From contig SCFE01000110.1 of assembly GCA_004352715.1 (NCBI GenBank), forward strand, positions 1,062,914-1,126,913: a stretch of DNA of 64,000 nt. The letters are read 5' to 3'. This DNA comes from Hofstenia miamia. Its lineage: Eukaryota > Xenacoelomorpha > Acoela. This document shows positions 36,651 through 51,500 of this stretch, piece after piece. How positions within the stretch are numbered: position 1 is the first letter of the stretch; each line of letters begins with the position of its first letter. A model generated the notes under the pieces. The model searched no databases. It was not told where the DNA came from and was given only the letters and a program-made list of their open reading frames with translations. Both the position numbers and the translations under genes were made by a program.

Positions 36651-39600
36651 CTAAAAATAATAATTTTTATAATTACAGTCAGTGATGCAATACTCCATGT
36701 GGCTCTTTAAAATAAGAGTCAATTTGCAAAACTCAATTTCACTATTTTACAGTATTCATGTAATCATTAATGAGGTTATGTATTTAGTTTTTTTAAAACA
36801 AGTCATATTTTGAATGAGGATCAGATTCAATCTATATCTTCACAATGTTTTACTAAATTTACTGCAATTTCAATAAGCCCAGCTTTTTGTTTATAGACAA
36901 TAATAATTGATATGTCTTTTAGAATGAATTTTGATTACATTACGCAAAGTATCTTCTTAATAAATGCAGATTGAGAAGATTTGATTATATAAAAAAACTA
37001 ATATTTCATAGTAATCTAAAGCGGTGTGGTACTGTAACCCTAAATATTACAAGTATATTAAAAAAATATGTCAGCAATACAAAAAAGTGATAAGATTTCA
37101 ATTTAGAAAATAATAATTGCCTGAACTATTTAGAATACAATTCCTTTATCAAAATAACTTATAAGGCATTATTTGTTATCAGCCTAACCAGTTAAGTCAA
37201 CTCATATATCAATAGCTGCACCAACGAACAATAAGACTAGATTGATTTGTTTAAAAACGACCTGAGGTGAACAATGTGAGTAGTTCATTAATTCCACATA
37301 TAATATTTGAATTTTTGTTAATAATTTAATGCCAAAAATATACATGTATTTTATAAAATAATCACCACTTTGTTGTTGAGATTTAAACCCTGAAGATAAG
37401 GTCTTTGGCTAAAATAAATATAAGAGCAAGAATATTATGAAAATTACCTTTGAAATGGAATAAAATCCTCTCTTTTTCCGAAATTTATCAAATCCAATTT
37501 TAATTTTTCTATCCAATAAGCAATGAAAGATAAAAATTAAAAGACCCTAAAATTTAGCACTAAAAATCAATTAGTAAAAATATATTTTATTAATTTATTC
37601 AAAAGCATAGTTAAAGCATCAGCTTTTGTGATTTTAGAATTGTAAGTATATGTTAGCTCAAACTATAAGTTCTTGCAATAAAATTTTCTGGGAGAATATT
37701 TGAATGGTAAGCAGATGTGCATTTGGACTTGTATAAATATGACACACAAATTAATCAGATTGCACTAAAATATTTTTGAGAAAAAAATATAGAAAAGTTT
37801 TCTTACATTCCTAAAATTCAATATTAAAAATTCATTTCACTTCCATAAACACGTTTTTTGGAAAAAAAATTTATTTAAATAAATGATTAAAAGAGGGAAT
37901 AAAGCCTATTGATACATTTTTAAGAACAAGAATATAATTTAATTAGTAATAACTCAAAATGATTTTATATATTAGGGAAGTGGATACATAAAAAACTACA
38001 AGTAATCTCCACAGATTATTATTGATATATATATTGAGGTTAGTTAGGAATACGTACTTGTGTTGAAGTAAAAATTGTGAAAACATATTGGAAAACAAGT
38101 ACATTAAAGAAGTAATCAGAAAATCCAAATGCCCAAGAAAATCCAAAAATTGGAATTAGCACTAAAAGACTTCTCACCAGTTGCCTGAAAATATTTTTAA
38201 TTAAAATAAATTACAACTTCAACTGTATTTATTATTATTATTTTTCCTCTCTTATTGATGTTTCATTTCTGCTTCTACAATAAAATATTAAGTGCAGAAA
38301 TCATTTCCACAAATTAAATTTTACGATTTTAATTCTTAGGATTGAATACTAAGTTGCTTCAATTACAAATTTATGTTGAGAATGAATACATTAAATTACT
38401 TTCTTTTTTGAGCATGTAATCAAAATATTCTTCTTCTTCAAAAATGAATATTAATTTCATATCCTCTGAAAATGGTAAATGTCAAATAGAAAGAATTAAA
38501 AATCGTATATTAGATATAAATGTGATTACATTTTTTTTAAATTAACATACATTGTATGATCAAATCCATATCCTATACTTTAAATTACTCCTATACAACT
38601 GTGATACAAGAAAAACTTTGAGAACACTAACATCGCTTATTTCTTCTAAAAGCCAATGGATTACAAAGGGAATGGCTTAGCAATTCATAATATACATCAA
38701 TAATATATCAACATTTCTATTCCTATATTTTCAAAATTTTTCTAGGTTAAAGCTCCTAACAGTATCATTGCAAAAACACACCAGCATGTTTTCTTAATCA
38801 GTGCTCAATAAATTACATTAATTTGAATAATCATTGCTTATATTATGAGAATCATCTGCTAGTTTTATCAATTGATTATTGCTCTCAATTACTCTTGCAT
38901 CATATGAGAAATTTTCAAAAACCTTCTTTAAAAAATCTATTACAGAGATATAATATAACATTTCATTTTCACATTGTAGAGCATTCAATGCATAATAAAT
39001 TGCCTAGACTGGCAGAAATTTTCAAATTGACAAAAAACATTTAAATTATTATCCAATTGAAATAGTAGAAAATTAATTTAAACATTTTCTGGAATCTGGT
39101 TAATAACACCCTGACAGAGAATTCAACGAATGAAATTCAAATGCAAAAGAAATTTCAAATTTTGTAGAAGTAATAGCTACTAATGCACAATAATCATAAC
39201 AAAAACATTTTTTCACACTATCACCATCATTACTATTGACATTGCACAATTGAATTTCTCTACTAGGAACAACATTGTTTATGTATTAAAAAAATTTTGA
39301 CATGGAATTTTAATATTTGAAAATCATTAGAAAATCATCACAGAATATATTATAGAACTTGGAATTTATTCACCCAATCTGCATAACTTACAGTTAAAAC
39401 AGGCAATTTACTAGGCAACCTAGCCCATCTAATTCAGAATTATTAACTCTTCTTTAACAAACTTAGCAATCAATTTAACAATAATAGAGCATTATTCCAA
39501 AATTTGAATTAATGACGTTGGATACAGAATTTAATAAGCCATTTTTATATGTAAACTAGTTAAGCTAAATTCAACCTTTAAGAAATATGTAATTGTTTAT

Positions 39601-40732
39601 AATTCTGTAGTAATTGTTATTCTAATAAACAAAATAAAACAAAAATTTAGTTAATTAATGTTGTCATGGTTTTTAAGGAACATCGCTTATAGAAAAAAAA
39701 TAAGAATTCTCAAGTTTAAATATATATCTTATAACGACAATATAAACACCTACCATATTTTTCCTCTGAGTGTTTTCTTTGAAAAAATGTGCATGTTGCA
39801 CAACAAATTGAGTATGAATATGTAGACAAAGACATTAAACACAACAATAATTAATATTGGCAAAATGAAAGCAATAAGTAGGAAATATTTTGGATTCATC
39901 CAGCAGATTTCATTTTCAATGTAACCATCTAATTGATCTACTGCAGAGGAAATGCCAACAATTACAGCAGGTAAGCCTAAATATATATTGAAAAATAGTA
40001 ACTAAGAAAAACTGCATGTAAGACTTGAAATATTTTTTTATTATTGAACCAAAAATAATACTCTACAACCAGCGCATATCTCTAGTTCGCAAAACATGCT
40101 ATAATGCTATTTAATATCTTACCCCATCCAATCATCAAGTAGACATATCTTGGAACAGAGTACTCCTTCTGTAGAAATTTCAATGATTGATACATGTAAA
40201 TGCCTTCGCAGAACATCCAAAAAAATACGCACATATACAAATAATGAAGTGCGATTGCGGCTACTGTGCAAAATACACCCTAAACGTTTTATGGGTACAC
40301 AATCATCGCAACTGTTTCCAATTTATATAGCACAAAATTTCTTACCGAAACTAACTTGTTTAAAATCGTGCATACAAAGAGAACTGTTGCAAAAAGCAAT
40401 GCGAAACAGAGGTTTATTAGAATGAATGATTTCATGGACTTGGTAAACTTTCGGAAGATGTAATACAATATGATTGTAAGGAGAAGTGCAACTATTGAAA
40501 TAATGCTGCCTATCCACGAAATCACCCTCAAAATTGTTGAATGCCACTTAGAAGAGGTGGTTGGTGGTAGCTAAATTATGAAAAAATTTTTGAAGTCATG
40601 AAAAATAAGTTTCAAATTATTGGAAATGGTTTTAAATATTGCACAGAATTGTTTTAAATTTTTTTTGAGGATGTCAAAATAAACAGGTGTAAAAAACATG
40701 TAATAAAATTGTAAAATTTTAATATTTACATA

Positions 40733-40773
<41 letters not shown>

Positions 40774-43700
40774 ATTAATACGTATATTATACATGTATAT
40801 ATTAATAATTAGTATATTTACAATAGACATTTTACGTATATTGCCGGATTTATGTTGCCAATTTACTCTCGATCAATATGAACTGGACCAAAACCATTTA
40901 CATTTATAATATTAAACAAATCTTTATTTTAGAAATATCTAGTTATAGAGAAAACATATAAATACATTTGTTTTTAACACATAAGTGATGTTCATTATGC
41001 AATATATAAATTTATGTGCAGTTTATATCATTGGTAAAAACCTTGAAAAAATGTATATTTAGGATTTGATTTCAAATAACTGAAGTACAGTAGGGGACAA
41101 ATTATTATGAACACCTATGATTTTTTGATTTTTCTTGGATATATCATAAACCAACAACATATTAATATGCACAATCATACAAATTTAGTTATAATAATTG
41201 AGTTTTTATCTTAGGCAATAAAAGATACGTACCCCAAGCTGATGAGCCAATAAAAGTACATCACTACAATAGACTAGAAATATATGAGTATTAAATGGAA
41301 GTAATAGAAATTCACAAATAGAGTTTTTCATGATACAAAATTACAAAATATAGTTTACAAATTATGTAAAACTATCATGACAATCCTTTTGAAGATAATA
41401 TACTAATACTTCGTAAGTCCTCCTTTGGCTTGTATCCTGGCCGGCATGCTATCAATAGAAGTCCTGATCTTCTCCAAGAAATTCTCATCATGATACCATG
41501 CTTCAAGAATAGCAGCAGTAAGTTGATTCTTGGTCACATATGAATGCCTTGCCAATTTTGCTTTAAGAATACCCCCAAATATTCTCAATTGGGTTGAGGT
41601 CTGGGCTATTACTAGGCCATGGAAGCACTTTAATTCTATTCTTTTCTAAGAACTCAGAAACCATCTTGGCTTTGTGGCATGGTGCTCCAACATTCATGAA
41701 GACACAGTCATCAGGAGTATCATACCAGTCAGCTAACTGTGGGATGGCATTATTCCGAATGACTTCTAAGTATTTTGGAGCAGTCATCATGCCCTCACAG
41801 ATATGAAGTCGTCCAGATCCTTTATTTGTGATGATGCCCCAAATCATAACCTTTGTTGGATGCTTTACAACTGGACGAGTTGGACGAACTGCACCTGGAA
41901 TCTGTCACACTTTGCTCCTATGAGCATCCTGGCACTCAAAAATACTTTCATCACTGAAAGAAACGCGCCTCCAATGCTCTTGAGTCCAATCTGCATGCTG
42001 CCGAGCAAAATTCAAGCGCTTCTTCATCATTGCTGGTGTCAATCGAGGTACTCTGCGAGGTGTGACATATCGACAACCAAGACTATTGAGTCGGCGGCGC
42101 ACTGTACGTGTTGAAACTTCATCTCCTCGTTCAAATAGGTTTGATTTCTATCTATGTGTTCAGTGCTTCTCTGTGTTCTGTATCTGTTATTCCATAGATT
42201 TGCCTATACGCGTTAACAAATGAGACTGTATATACTTTCAGAATTACAGTGCATTTATTGACTCAATATAGCTTAGGTATGTATCATCTATTGCCATGGC
42301 AAAAACCTAATTATTAGTACAAATATGTATGACTTTGCGCAATAATAACTCCTTGATTTATGATATATCCATAAAAAACCAAAAAATCGTAGGTGTTCAT
42401 AATAATTTGTCCCCTACTGTATTTAAGGTTTTAAGGAAAATATTAACTATTTTAAATACAGCTCAATGAGTATTTGAAGTTGCAATTGAAAAGGGTGCAG
42501 ATTATTAGAAATTCGAAAAAAATTACTTGAGTAAAATCGTCTTACTTCTGAATATGGTTTCATTGACATTAAGACGGTGAAACTAGTTAAATGGTCGCAT
42601 TCACAGTAAACGCGATGGTTGGGTATATCATATTCAATCATTATGCAGCCATCTGAAGAGAAATTCCTAAAAAATTAATAATTCATAAATCCTTAACACT
42701 TATTTCCCAAGCATTTTCATTGACTTTTAATTAAGAGATTGGATTCACCAATTTCTTAAATTTAAATAACAATTGACTAATTTATAAAGGTACTATATTT
42801 TTAACTTCATTGATGCATCTATTAAAAAACAAAATTGCACAAATCACAAATGTATTCCTATATCGTTGTATAACGTACAGAAAAATGTCGACAATATGAA
42901 TTCGTTGTTTAAACATTAATCCTCTTAAACTTTAAGTGAAATGAACGTAGTTTGCTTAACTAAGCTTTCTGTTGGTGCAATTATATTACAAAATATGAAT
43001 TACTACATCCCTATTAAGTTTGTATATGCATATAATTACTTATTTGCTGCACAAATTTTATTGTTAATGATATCCGTTAAACTTATATATTTGGACATCA
43101 CCTACAAGTCATATTATTGCAGTGAATAAACATGCATACACACAACAGTACTTGAACAATTTTGTACATTATCAATAGAAAAGACCAATAATAGAAGTCC
43201 AATTAATATTTGGTCGATCATAAATATACATTTACCACACATTTCATCATTATTAGTTCTGCATGGGCATGATTTACTAACAGAAAAAAGGCACAAATTA
43301 TTGCCTTAAGTGGGTGATACACAGTCAAACTTGTGTATCAAACTTGCAGATATAATCCGATTTCAACAAGAACTTGCGGTGAACAATTTATTGTTTTCTC
43401 TGATATTATATTCTCCTATATACAACAAACGGAATAGGATTGCGAATTTAAAAAAAGGATTTTATCAACAGCAAATGCAAATCAAATAGACATAGAATGT
43501 ATAGAATTTATAAGCAATATGTTGAAATATTATAAAATATAAATGAAATTTTACATTAATATCTTGTACTCTTCGAACTTAATTATTTTTTTCAATTTCA
43601 GTGAAAAGATATTATTAGAAATTTTTAATACAATGTTGGTCTAGCAAACCGAAAAGTTAAAAACAAATTTTAAACAATACCATAAAAATCGGCCGAATTA

Positions 43701-45995
43701 GCAGGCTTAGGCCTAAGTTTTCTGCTCATTTCCATATCTTTGTTATACCATAGCTTATAAATACGCATGTATTTGTATAAATACATTACTACGAGAACTA
43801 TATACATAGTTACTTCAGAATGAATATTCATTGATTTAATTCTTCTAAATAACAGAAATTAGGGCGATATGTTATTGTAGTCATGGCAAAAGATATTCGG
43901 TCACTTACAAAAATTTTAATTGCTAGTACTTGTAATACAATTTGACAACGCTTAGTTGCGCTGCATTGGGTTACTGGTTTATTAAATTGTCTATTACAAA
44001 AAAAATCAGAATACACACAAGTCAGTTCTAATTTTTAAAAGGTTTGTGAATTTACATGATCAGAGATATTTTGACCATGATAATATTATATCAAAAGAGC
44101 ACATTTTTGCCACCAAAAGTTTTTCACCACAGGTCGCACACTTCGTGAAATTCAATGCCCTACCGTTATTTAACACCAATACTTGGCAAATAGAATTCTT
44201 TTTGTTTGTTATGTAATCAGTAAAAAATTAATATTTAAAGTTATTTCCTTTATTTCCAATATTAGTGCTATAATAAACTGAAACATTTATACATTATGAG
44301 AATGGGTTTTAAACAATTCTAGTGGCATAAGCTACAGAAGTAAAAAAAACAATAAATTGATGCAATTTTATTACATATTAAATCTAGAAATAAAACTATT
44401 ATCATATCCCTTTTTACGCATGCGCATATGTTCCTATTTTTAAAAGATGAGCATTTCACAAACTAAGGAACTATATTTATAAAGTTCTATAAATGCAACC
44501 ATGTTCTCTGTCAACATTTGTATAATGTATCGTGAGTTTTACCACGAACTCTGAGATTAACAACATGTTGTTTAGCTAGGAATCCGCGGTTTTCCTACTT
44601 CTTTAAGAAAGCAAATATTTAATTGATGTTATTAAACCGCGCGGTAGCGAGATAAAGTCTGGCACAATTGTTTGAAGGGGTGATACACTGTCAAGCTTAA
44701 TTTCCTGGCACACTTATTTGACGAGAAAAATCAAAAGCGATTAGATCGCTGAAATCAGGTTGGACGCCAAGTTTGAAGGGGTGATACACGTTCAAACTTA
44801 TCCTGGATTTGTGTGCTGAAAAATTATGTAATTAAGTTTGACACACAAGCTTGACAATGTATCACCCACTTTAGGCCATGTTGGCTTGTCAACGAGAGCC
44901 ATGTCAGTTCAACTCTGTGTTGCCCGATCTACTGTTTCTACACAATACAGCTATACAACAGCAGTTACAAGCGGTTCCAATTTTCACAAACCAAACCAAA
45001 CAAACGTTTAAAGCTAATAACGGGAACCGCTTCAAATCGAAAAGACTGAACAAAAAATCAGTAAAAAGGAAAATAAAAAAATTTAATTAACATTCTTTTG
45101 CAAAATTTAAATATTGTGAAATCGAAATTAATATTCATTTTTAAATTCGGGGGAACTTTTACTGAATTCTAAGTCATTGACAACAGCGACCTTTTTCACC
45201 TAACGTCAAAGCTGTTGATGAAAAATCTCGTTCACTTTGACTCTTTCCAACAAGAGTACTATAAATGTTTTATCGAACAACAAATCGATGCTTATTGTAT
45301 TCATCTAGAGATGTGCGCTCATGTGGATCATTTGGAACATATTTCATGCGATCAAAATGACATCTTGATTTCGCCGTATACGGGAAACACGAAATTTTGG
45401 GAATTTTGTATATCTTGACACAGAATTTTATTGTTTTTATTTAAATACAATGCTGTAATTTCATAATTTTAAAAACTTCGAAACGTTTTGAGCCTATTTC
45501 AAACCAGATATTACAAGCCCAAACCAAACCGACCCGAGCTGAACCTAACTGAACCGCTTATGAACTGACCCGCTTGCAACTCTGTACAACAGTACGGTTG
45601 ATTGTAACCCGTGTAATCAGTAAGCAGACATATATATGTATATATAACGTATTACAAATGACATTGAAATCATACTTATATTGAGGATAATAAAATACGC
45701 ATTGTGGCGAAGTTCTATTTTCATCTTCTACCTTTACATCGAAAGATAAAGTTGTATTTAAGGAAGTAATTGGAATCTCTGATTTGACAGAAATAAATTC
45801 AGAGGGGAAGTCACCTTCGAGGATTTCTTCCACTTTTGGGAGAATCAATAACGCAATCCCAACCTCCTTTCCACTAGGATTCTTCAATTTAATGGCTGTT
45901 CTTTCTAAACTTGAAACATATTAGCTCAATTCTTTTGACATTGGAATTCATGAAAATATTCTTCCACATTTTTTCCTGTGCGGAACATAATTACA

Positions 45996-46030
<35 letters not shown>

Positions 46031-48465
46031 AATAAATTTAGATATATACATATAAAAAAAACACTCAATGTTCTTTATTATTCCCAAAACATTATTATAA
46101 ATATATGAACATAAGTTATGAAGATAATTTAAATCAAACTTGCTAAAATTCTTTGTAAATGTACAAAAACGATTTGTTGCTTAAAATAAACGATAGGCAG
46201 TTTAAGGATAAACACATTTCTACAAGTGAGTTAAGTTTAATAAAATATAATATGAACAATTATCAGTCCAATTAACAGCAGCCGCAAGAAAGTTATCTGC
46301 AAAAAGCAACTTAATAATAAACTATTAAATGTAATAATTCCACTACATTCAGAATATCAAACAGCAAAAGTAATAAAAATTCAAAATTTTTTTACATTGA
46401 ATTGAACGTCCAAAGTGGAAATTAATCCTTCTTTCACCGCCTCAAAAATATCTCAAATTATTGAAACTCTATCGTCCTGGACTTGATATATTTATGAATC
46501 TTTACATAAGAATAATTGCCATCTGTCCTAAGGACCATTTCTTAAATCGTTGGAGCGAAGATCGCTCAGAGCAATTACTAGTTGTATTAACAGGTTATCT
46601 ACCTTTTTACCATTTGACTAAAATGTGTAAAAAGTTTTCAATATTTTGCCAAATTGAACTGGAAAATGCGAAATTTGCAAGGATGAAATCTATTTCTTTT
46701 CCAACTAAAACCGATGCACGAACACATTTGGGACATATTGCAAATCACATCAAGAAGAGTACAAAACACACCCAATCGTTTTTAAGCCTCTAAACAGTAA
46801 GTGTCAGCACATTGCCAAATGTGCGTTGACATTTGGGCTAAGCGGAATGGCGTAATTTTTTTTGACCAATATTAGAAATTCAAAGTTTCATTATTATAGA
46901 CCATTTAGCGTAATTGTTCACTTTGGATACAGATACATGGAATTCCTATCGTTGAATCCATGGGAAGAACTCACCAATGGGTTTTTTAGCAATGGTTTTT
47001 TAACCACCACGTACGTCTCTTGAATAAAATGTCGTACCAATATCCAACTAGAATTCCGCTGTAATGTGTAAACAAGTAAACTGAGACACTTACAACATAT
47101 CTTCTCATCATTAATGTCAATACTAACGTCTACTGAATCCAATTCAACAACAATAACCTAGAATTGCTCTAATAAACCCTACGTTGAACGAACATTTTGG
47201 ATCCACAAATATCGACGAGATAAATGGATCGCATTTTCAGATCCATATACATGGATTTCTAAGACAATGGGAGAAGTTTTTCAATAGGACATCCTTCATT
47301 TAGCATTCTTGCTCATTAAAATTGCAACTGCCATCTGCAAAACGATCAACTGGCAGTAATACTACTCTCTAGTGATTATTACAGCAATGATAATAATCAA
47401 AACATTAAAGATGGGGCTGAGGGACATTCTGTCGACATGACGTTCTTCAGTTACGTATGTAATTGGCTTGGTTGTCTTACCTACAAATTATAGCTTGAGA
47501 TTGGAAACAATATGAAGAAAGTTCAAAAATGCACTCCAGCTCGACATTTACTCAGTAAATGCAAGCAAATTGCAAAAAATATCCAAGTGAGTAAAAAAAT
47601 CAGCTTCATTAGGAGGAAACACTACTGATCGTGACCTTGCCGTAACACCAGAAATAGTGACTGAGTTATATCGATGGGGGAAGGAATGTCATTGAAAAAA
47701 TATGCGTACTGCTGGTTTGCATACGACAGGAAACCAATTATATGCAATTTTTCAAAAGCCAGTTTCGCAAGAGTTCCCTGCTTCCTGAATTGAATCGAAT
47801 TATCATATAGTAACAACAATGTTAGAGCCTAAGGAAAAAATGATGGTTCTGAGAGTCAAGAACTGATATTCAAGATAAGAGGTTTTTGATATTAATGAAA
47901 AAAGTAACACGTTAGAATGACGAAACGAAGGACACAGGCTGTTTAGCTTTGCGACAGCAAGATAATCTTATTAAAAAACGGATGATAAAGTCAAAGGATT
48001 TAGATTATTCCCAACAACAGTAAACTTTGATCCAAATGTTTTTAGTGCAGCCAGAAAAACGGACTTCTTTTTATATTTACAACCGCTTTATCAACATTTT
48101 GCCCACTCCAAGCACAGCCACCGTGGAGCGACTTTTGACTCGAGCAGAATTAGCAAACTCTCAAAATGTATATAGATACAATTTTCATGCGATAAACATT
48201 GAATTTAGTAAAATCAATGGTCCAATAGATAAGTAAATGTATATCAAATAAAATGAACAATGAAGGATTGTATAAAAGTCAAAGCATAGATTACCAGTAC
48301 TAAGAGATATTTCTTCTTTATTGGGACCTATGACACTTGCATGCAAGACCATTGCTTCACTTTCAAAACTCAGTGATTCATTAGAAGAGATTGTCTAAAA
48401 TCGAGACATTATTGAACGCATAAACGGAATTTAATGACTACATTCAATACAAATAAAAAATATTG

Positions 48466-48505
<40 letters not shown>

Positions 48506-51500
48506 TAATAGACATAATAGGATCACATAAAAATCAAACCAATATGTTTCAGTTAGCGTTAGGGGTTTGCAATATATTTTTTGAACATATGATTATTTTC
48601 ATATGACCATGTCAATATGACTAAAATCACTGGTATATAGTATAAGTGATTTTTGTTCAAAATATTTAAAAATTTAGATGGTCATTATATTTGTCTTTGA
48701 GTTATAATTGAAAATATAAAAAAGTCAATGAAAGCGAGTAAAAAATTTAAGATGAGAATCTGAAAAAATTGCAAATTTTTTAACATTTGTGTAAATATTT
48801 ATTCTGATATTGAAAAATCTCATTAATAAAAAAATTTTTAAAAGATAGCATTCAATTTCTTTTATCATTAAATTGGTTAAACAATTTAGTGAAAATTTAT
48901 TCACATGCACGATAACAATGTTGGAGGTTGCTAAGTCATAGAAGTGTGGGTATGCATTATGAGAATTTTGTTTTTAATCAATTTATACATGTTGCAAACC
49001 CAAAAATCAAGCTTAATGCTTCTCAATTTAGATAAGAGTCACTTAAAGTATACATCAACGTACGAATAGAAACATTTATTTTTAAAAATATATTAATAAA
49101 CATACCCTTAATGCTACTTCTGAAATTGTGTTTGGAATTTCATCTATAGCAGCGAACTTATTTGTAGATTCTTCCCAAGTCTCTTCGCTTTCCTTATCTA
49201 CCAGTGAATTAATTACAACGAGTATTTTCTAAATTACTACGGTTGAACATACACTCACCCGAATATCGTATTGCTGTGACTGAAGTTATTGAAAAGATTG
49301 ACAATTTTTGATAAAAGACCTTTTCATAACTAATGTTAATTTATTTTTTAATTTTTCAGCTCATGGCAACAACAAAGAACGTTGAGTGTTTCTTGATGTG
49401 TGCAAAGGTATCCCAAGCCCATTGAAGCGTGCCATGCACAGAAGTAAGATGCGGCGGACTCGATGAGACAGAAGAAAGTAAAAGGGGAGACTTTCCTCTA
49501 TCACGTGGAGCTTTCAGATTGATCATACCTTTAATAGTTTTTGAACTATAAGCTTTTAAGAATTTTTTACAATTATGCAAAATTTCAAAAATCCCCAGGC
49601 AGTTTAAATTGAATTTCCTACTTTTGCTTCACTATAACTTAATTAGATGCAAATATTCTGTAAGCATGATTTTTGCATAATTTTTGTTTTGCTTGAACGT
49701 CTTCTTGCATTACTCACAATGGAGTTATTTGCTTTTGATTTTGCTGTGCTTGTGATATGTATGGATATAACTCAAACAAAATTGTAGGTGGTTCTTTGCT
49801 TAGGTATTGTAATGCAATCTTTGATTCAACCCTGATTATATCATGCTTTTCTCAAGAAAAATGAATTTTTTTACTCTTTGCTCCTGTTAAAAATCATATT
49901 TTGTAATTTTTATTTGAAATTAACAAAATTTTTCTTACATGAAGTATTTGTGTATCATTATCATTCTTTTGTTGGTTTGTAAAGTCGAATTTTATACATT
50001 TCCGTAAAAATTTCGAGATCCGCCCATGACCGCTGGATTAGAAAAAATTACCGTAAAAACAGCAACTTACTTTGGTTTCTTCAATTGTAAAGGTCTCTGT
50101 GTGGTTTGAAATATCATTGATGATGTCAATTGTTTTTTCAATGTCCCCAGTGGTGTAGCCAGTTGTGTTCTTAATCACTGCCGTGATAGTACTCAGTTTA
50201 TCAATGGTCGCTGACACATTATCCGCCTAAATGTTAATTAACCATAAATGTTTACACTTCTATTATATATTTATCAAAATTACTTTAATAATAATAGATA
50301 AGATAAGCAGGGTTCTCTACATGAGGCCAATACAAGTTTGTTTTTTTCAATTAATTTTTACCACTTTCTTATTATATTTTCATAGTAAGAAATCGCAATT
50401 TGAAACATTTCTGATTTTGTAGACATTTAGACGTAAATATTGAAATTGAATTGCCCGTGAAATCGAAGATATTAATAAATGCATGTTTTGAATATTAAAA
50501 TCAATAGGTAATTAATAAAAAATTATTGGAAAATAATAATTTTGAGGAGGCTCCATATACAAATCCCTGATTATCTTAACTACTAATAATGCAAAATAAT
50601 AGCTAAACATTTAAGAAGTTCAATCACTTCGATTGCGTCGTAAGTTCAGTTATTATTTAAACATTCGATATATAACTCAATTTTTGCAATGCCTAATACT
50701 TTCTTTCTGACTCACTATAATAATACAATTTGAAAATAGCATCCAGTTGTATTGATAAGCCGTTGTGATATTAATATGAAAAAAATATTTTTTTTAATAT
50801 AGTATATCTTTGTTTTTTGCACAATAAAATCAGGTTTATGATATTGCCTATATATTTTGGAGAAATTCGCATTATAGAAGTTTAATAACTTTATTTGAGT
50901 TTTTAAAATTCATATGAATTCTTAATGATTTAAGTAAATTACTTTTTCAAATGATCCCCATTCTTTTGACACACATTGACTATGATTTGAAGCCTTCCAA
51001 ACAGATTTTTTCTGGTTTTCTTCGTACACACATTGGCGGGTTACATTACCTAAAGTAAATTGTGTGAATATTCAATTATTTTTAACAAACTTGATAGTTA
51101 TTCATTGCTTGCAGTGATTAAGATTAAATAGATTGTATTAGAGATGAACACCACGTTCGTGGTTTTCCACAATTTAGAATAATGAGAAACGACTAAAATC
51201 TTTAGCTAAAACATTAATTCTTTTGATTTGGTAGCTGCAGATTTGTGTGAAGCTTGAAAAACTCATATTTTGCAAACCCCCCCCCCNNNNNNNNNNNNNN
51301 NNNNNNNNNNNNNNNNNNNNNNNNNNNNNNNNNNNNNNNNNNNNNNNNNNNNNNNNNNNNNNNNNNNNNNNNNNNNNNNNNNNNNNNNNNNCCCCCCCCC
51401 CCTATTCTCAAAATTTAAAAACAACATGGAAATAATTTTGGCCTTATGGGGTACACTTAATAACCCAATATTATTAAAAGATCGTCTAAGCCTATGCATT

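Noticed and set aside
40150-40425. 91-codon + strand frame over the helix 1-3 exons
   Set aside because: It is an antisense shadow of receptor exons that match the adhesion GPCR family in sequence and phase.
43236-43278. Possible Cys-rich exon (KSCPCRTNNDEMC) on minus strand between the GAIN and GPS exons
   Set aside because: The GAIN exon at 45676 and the GPS exon at 42666 already join in phase (AA + G), and this stretch fits neither phase.
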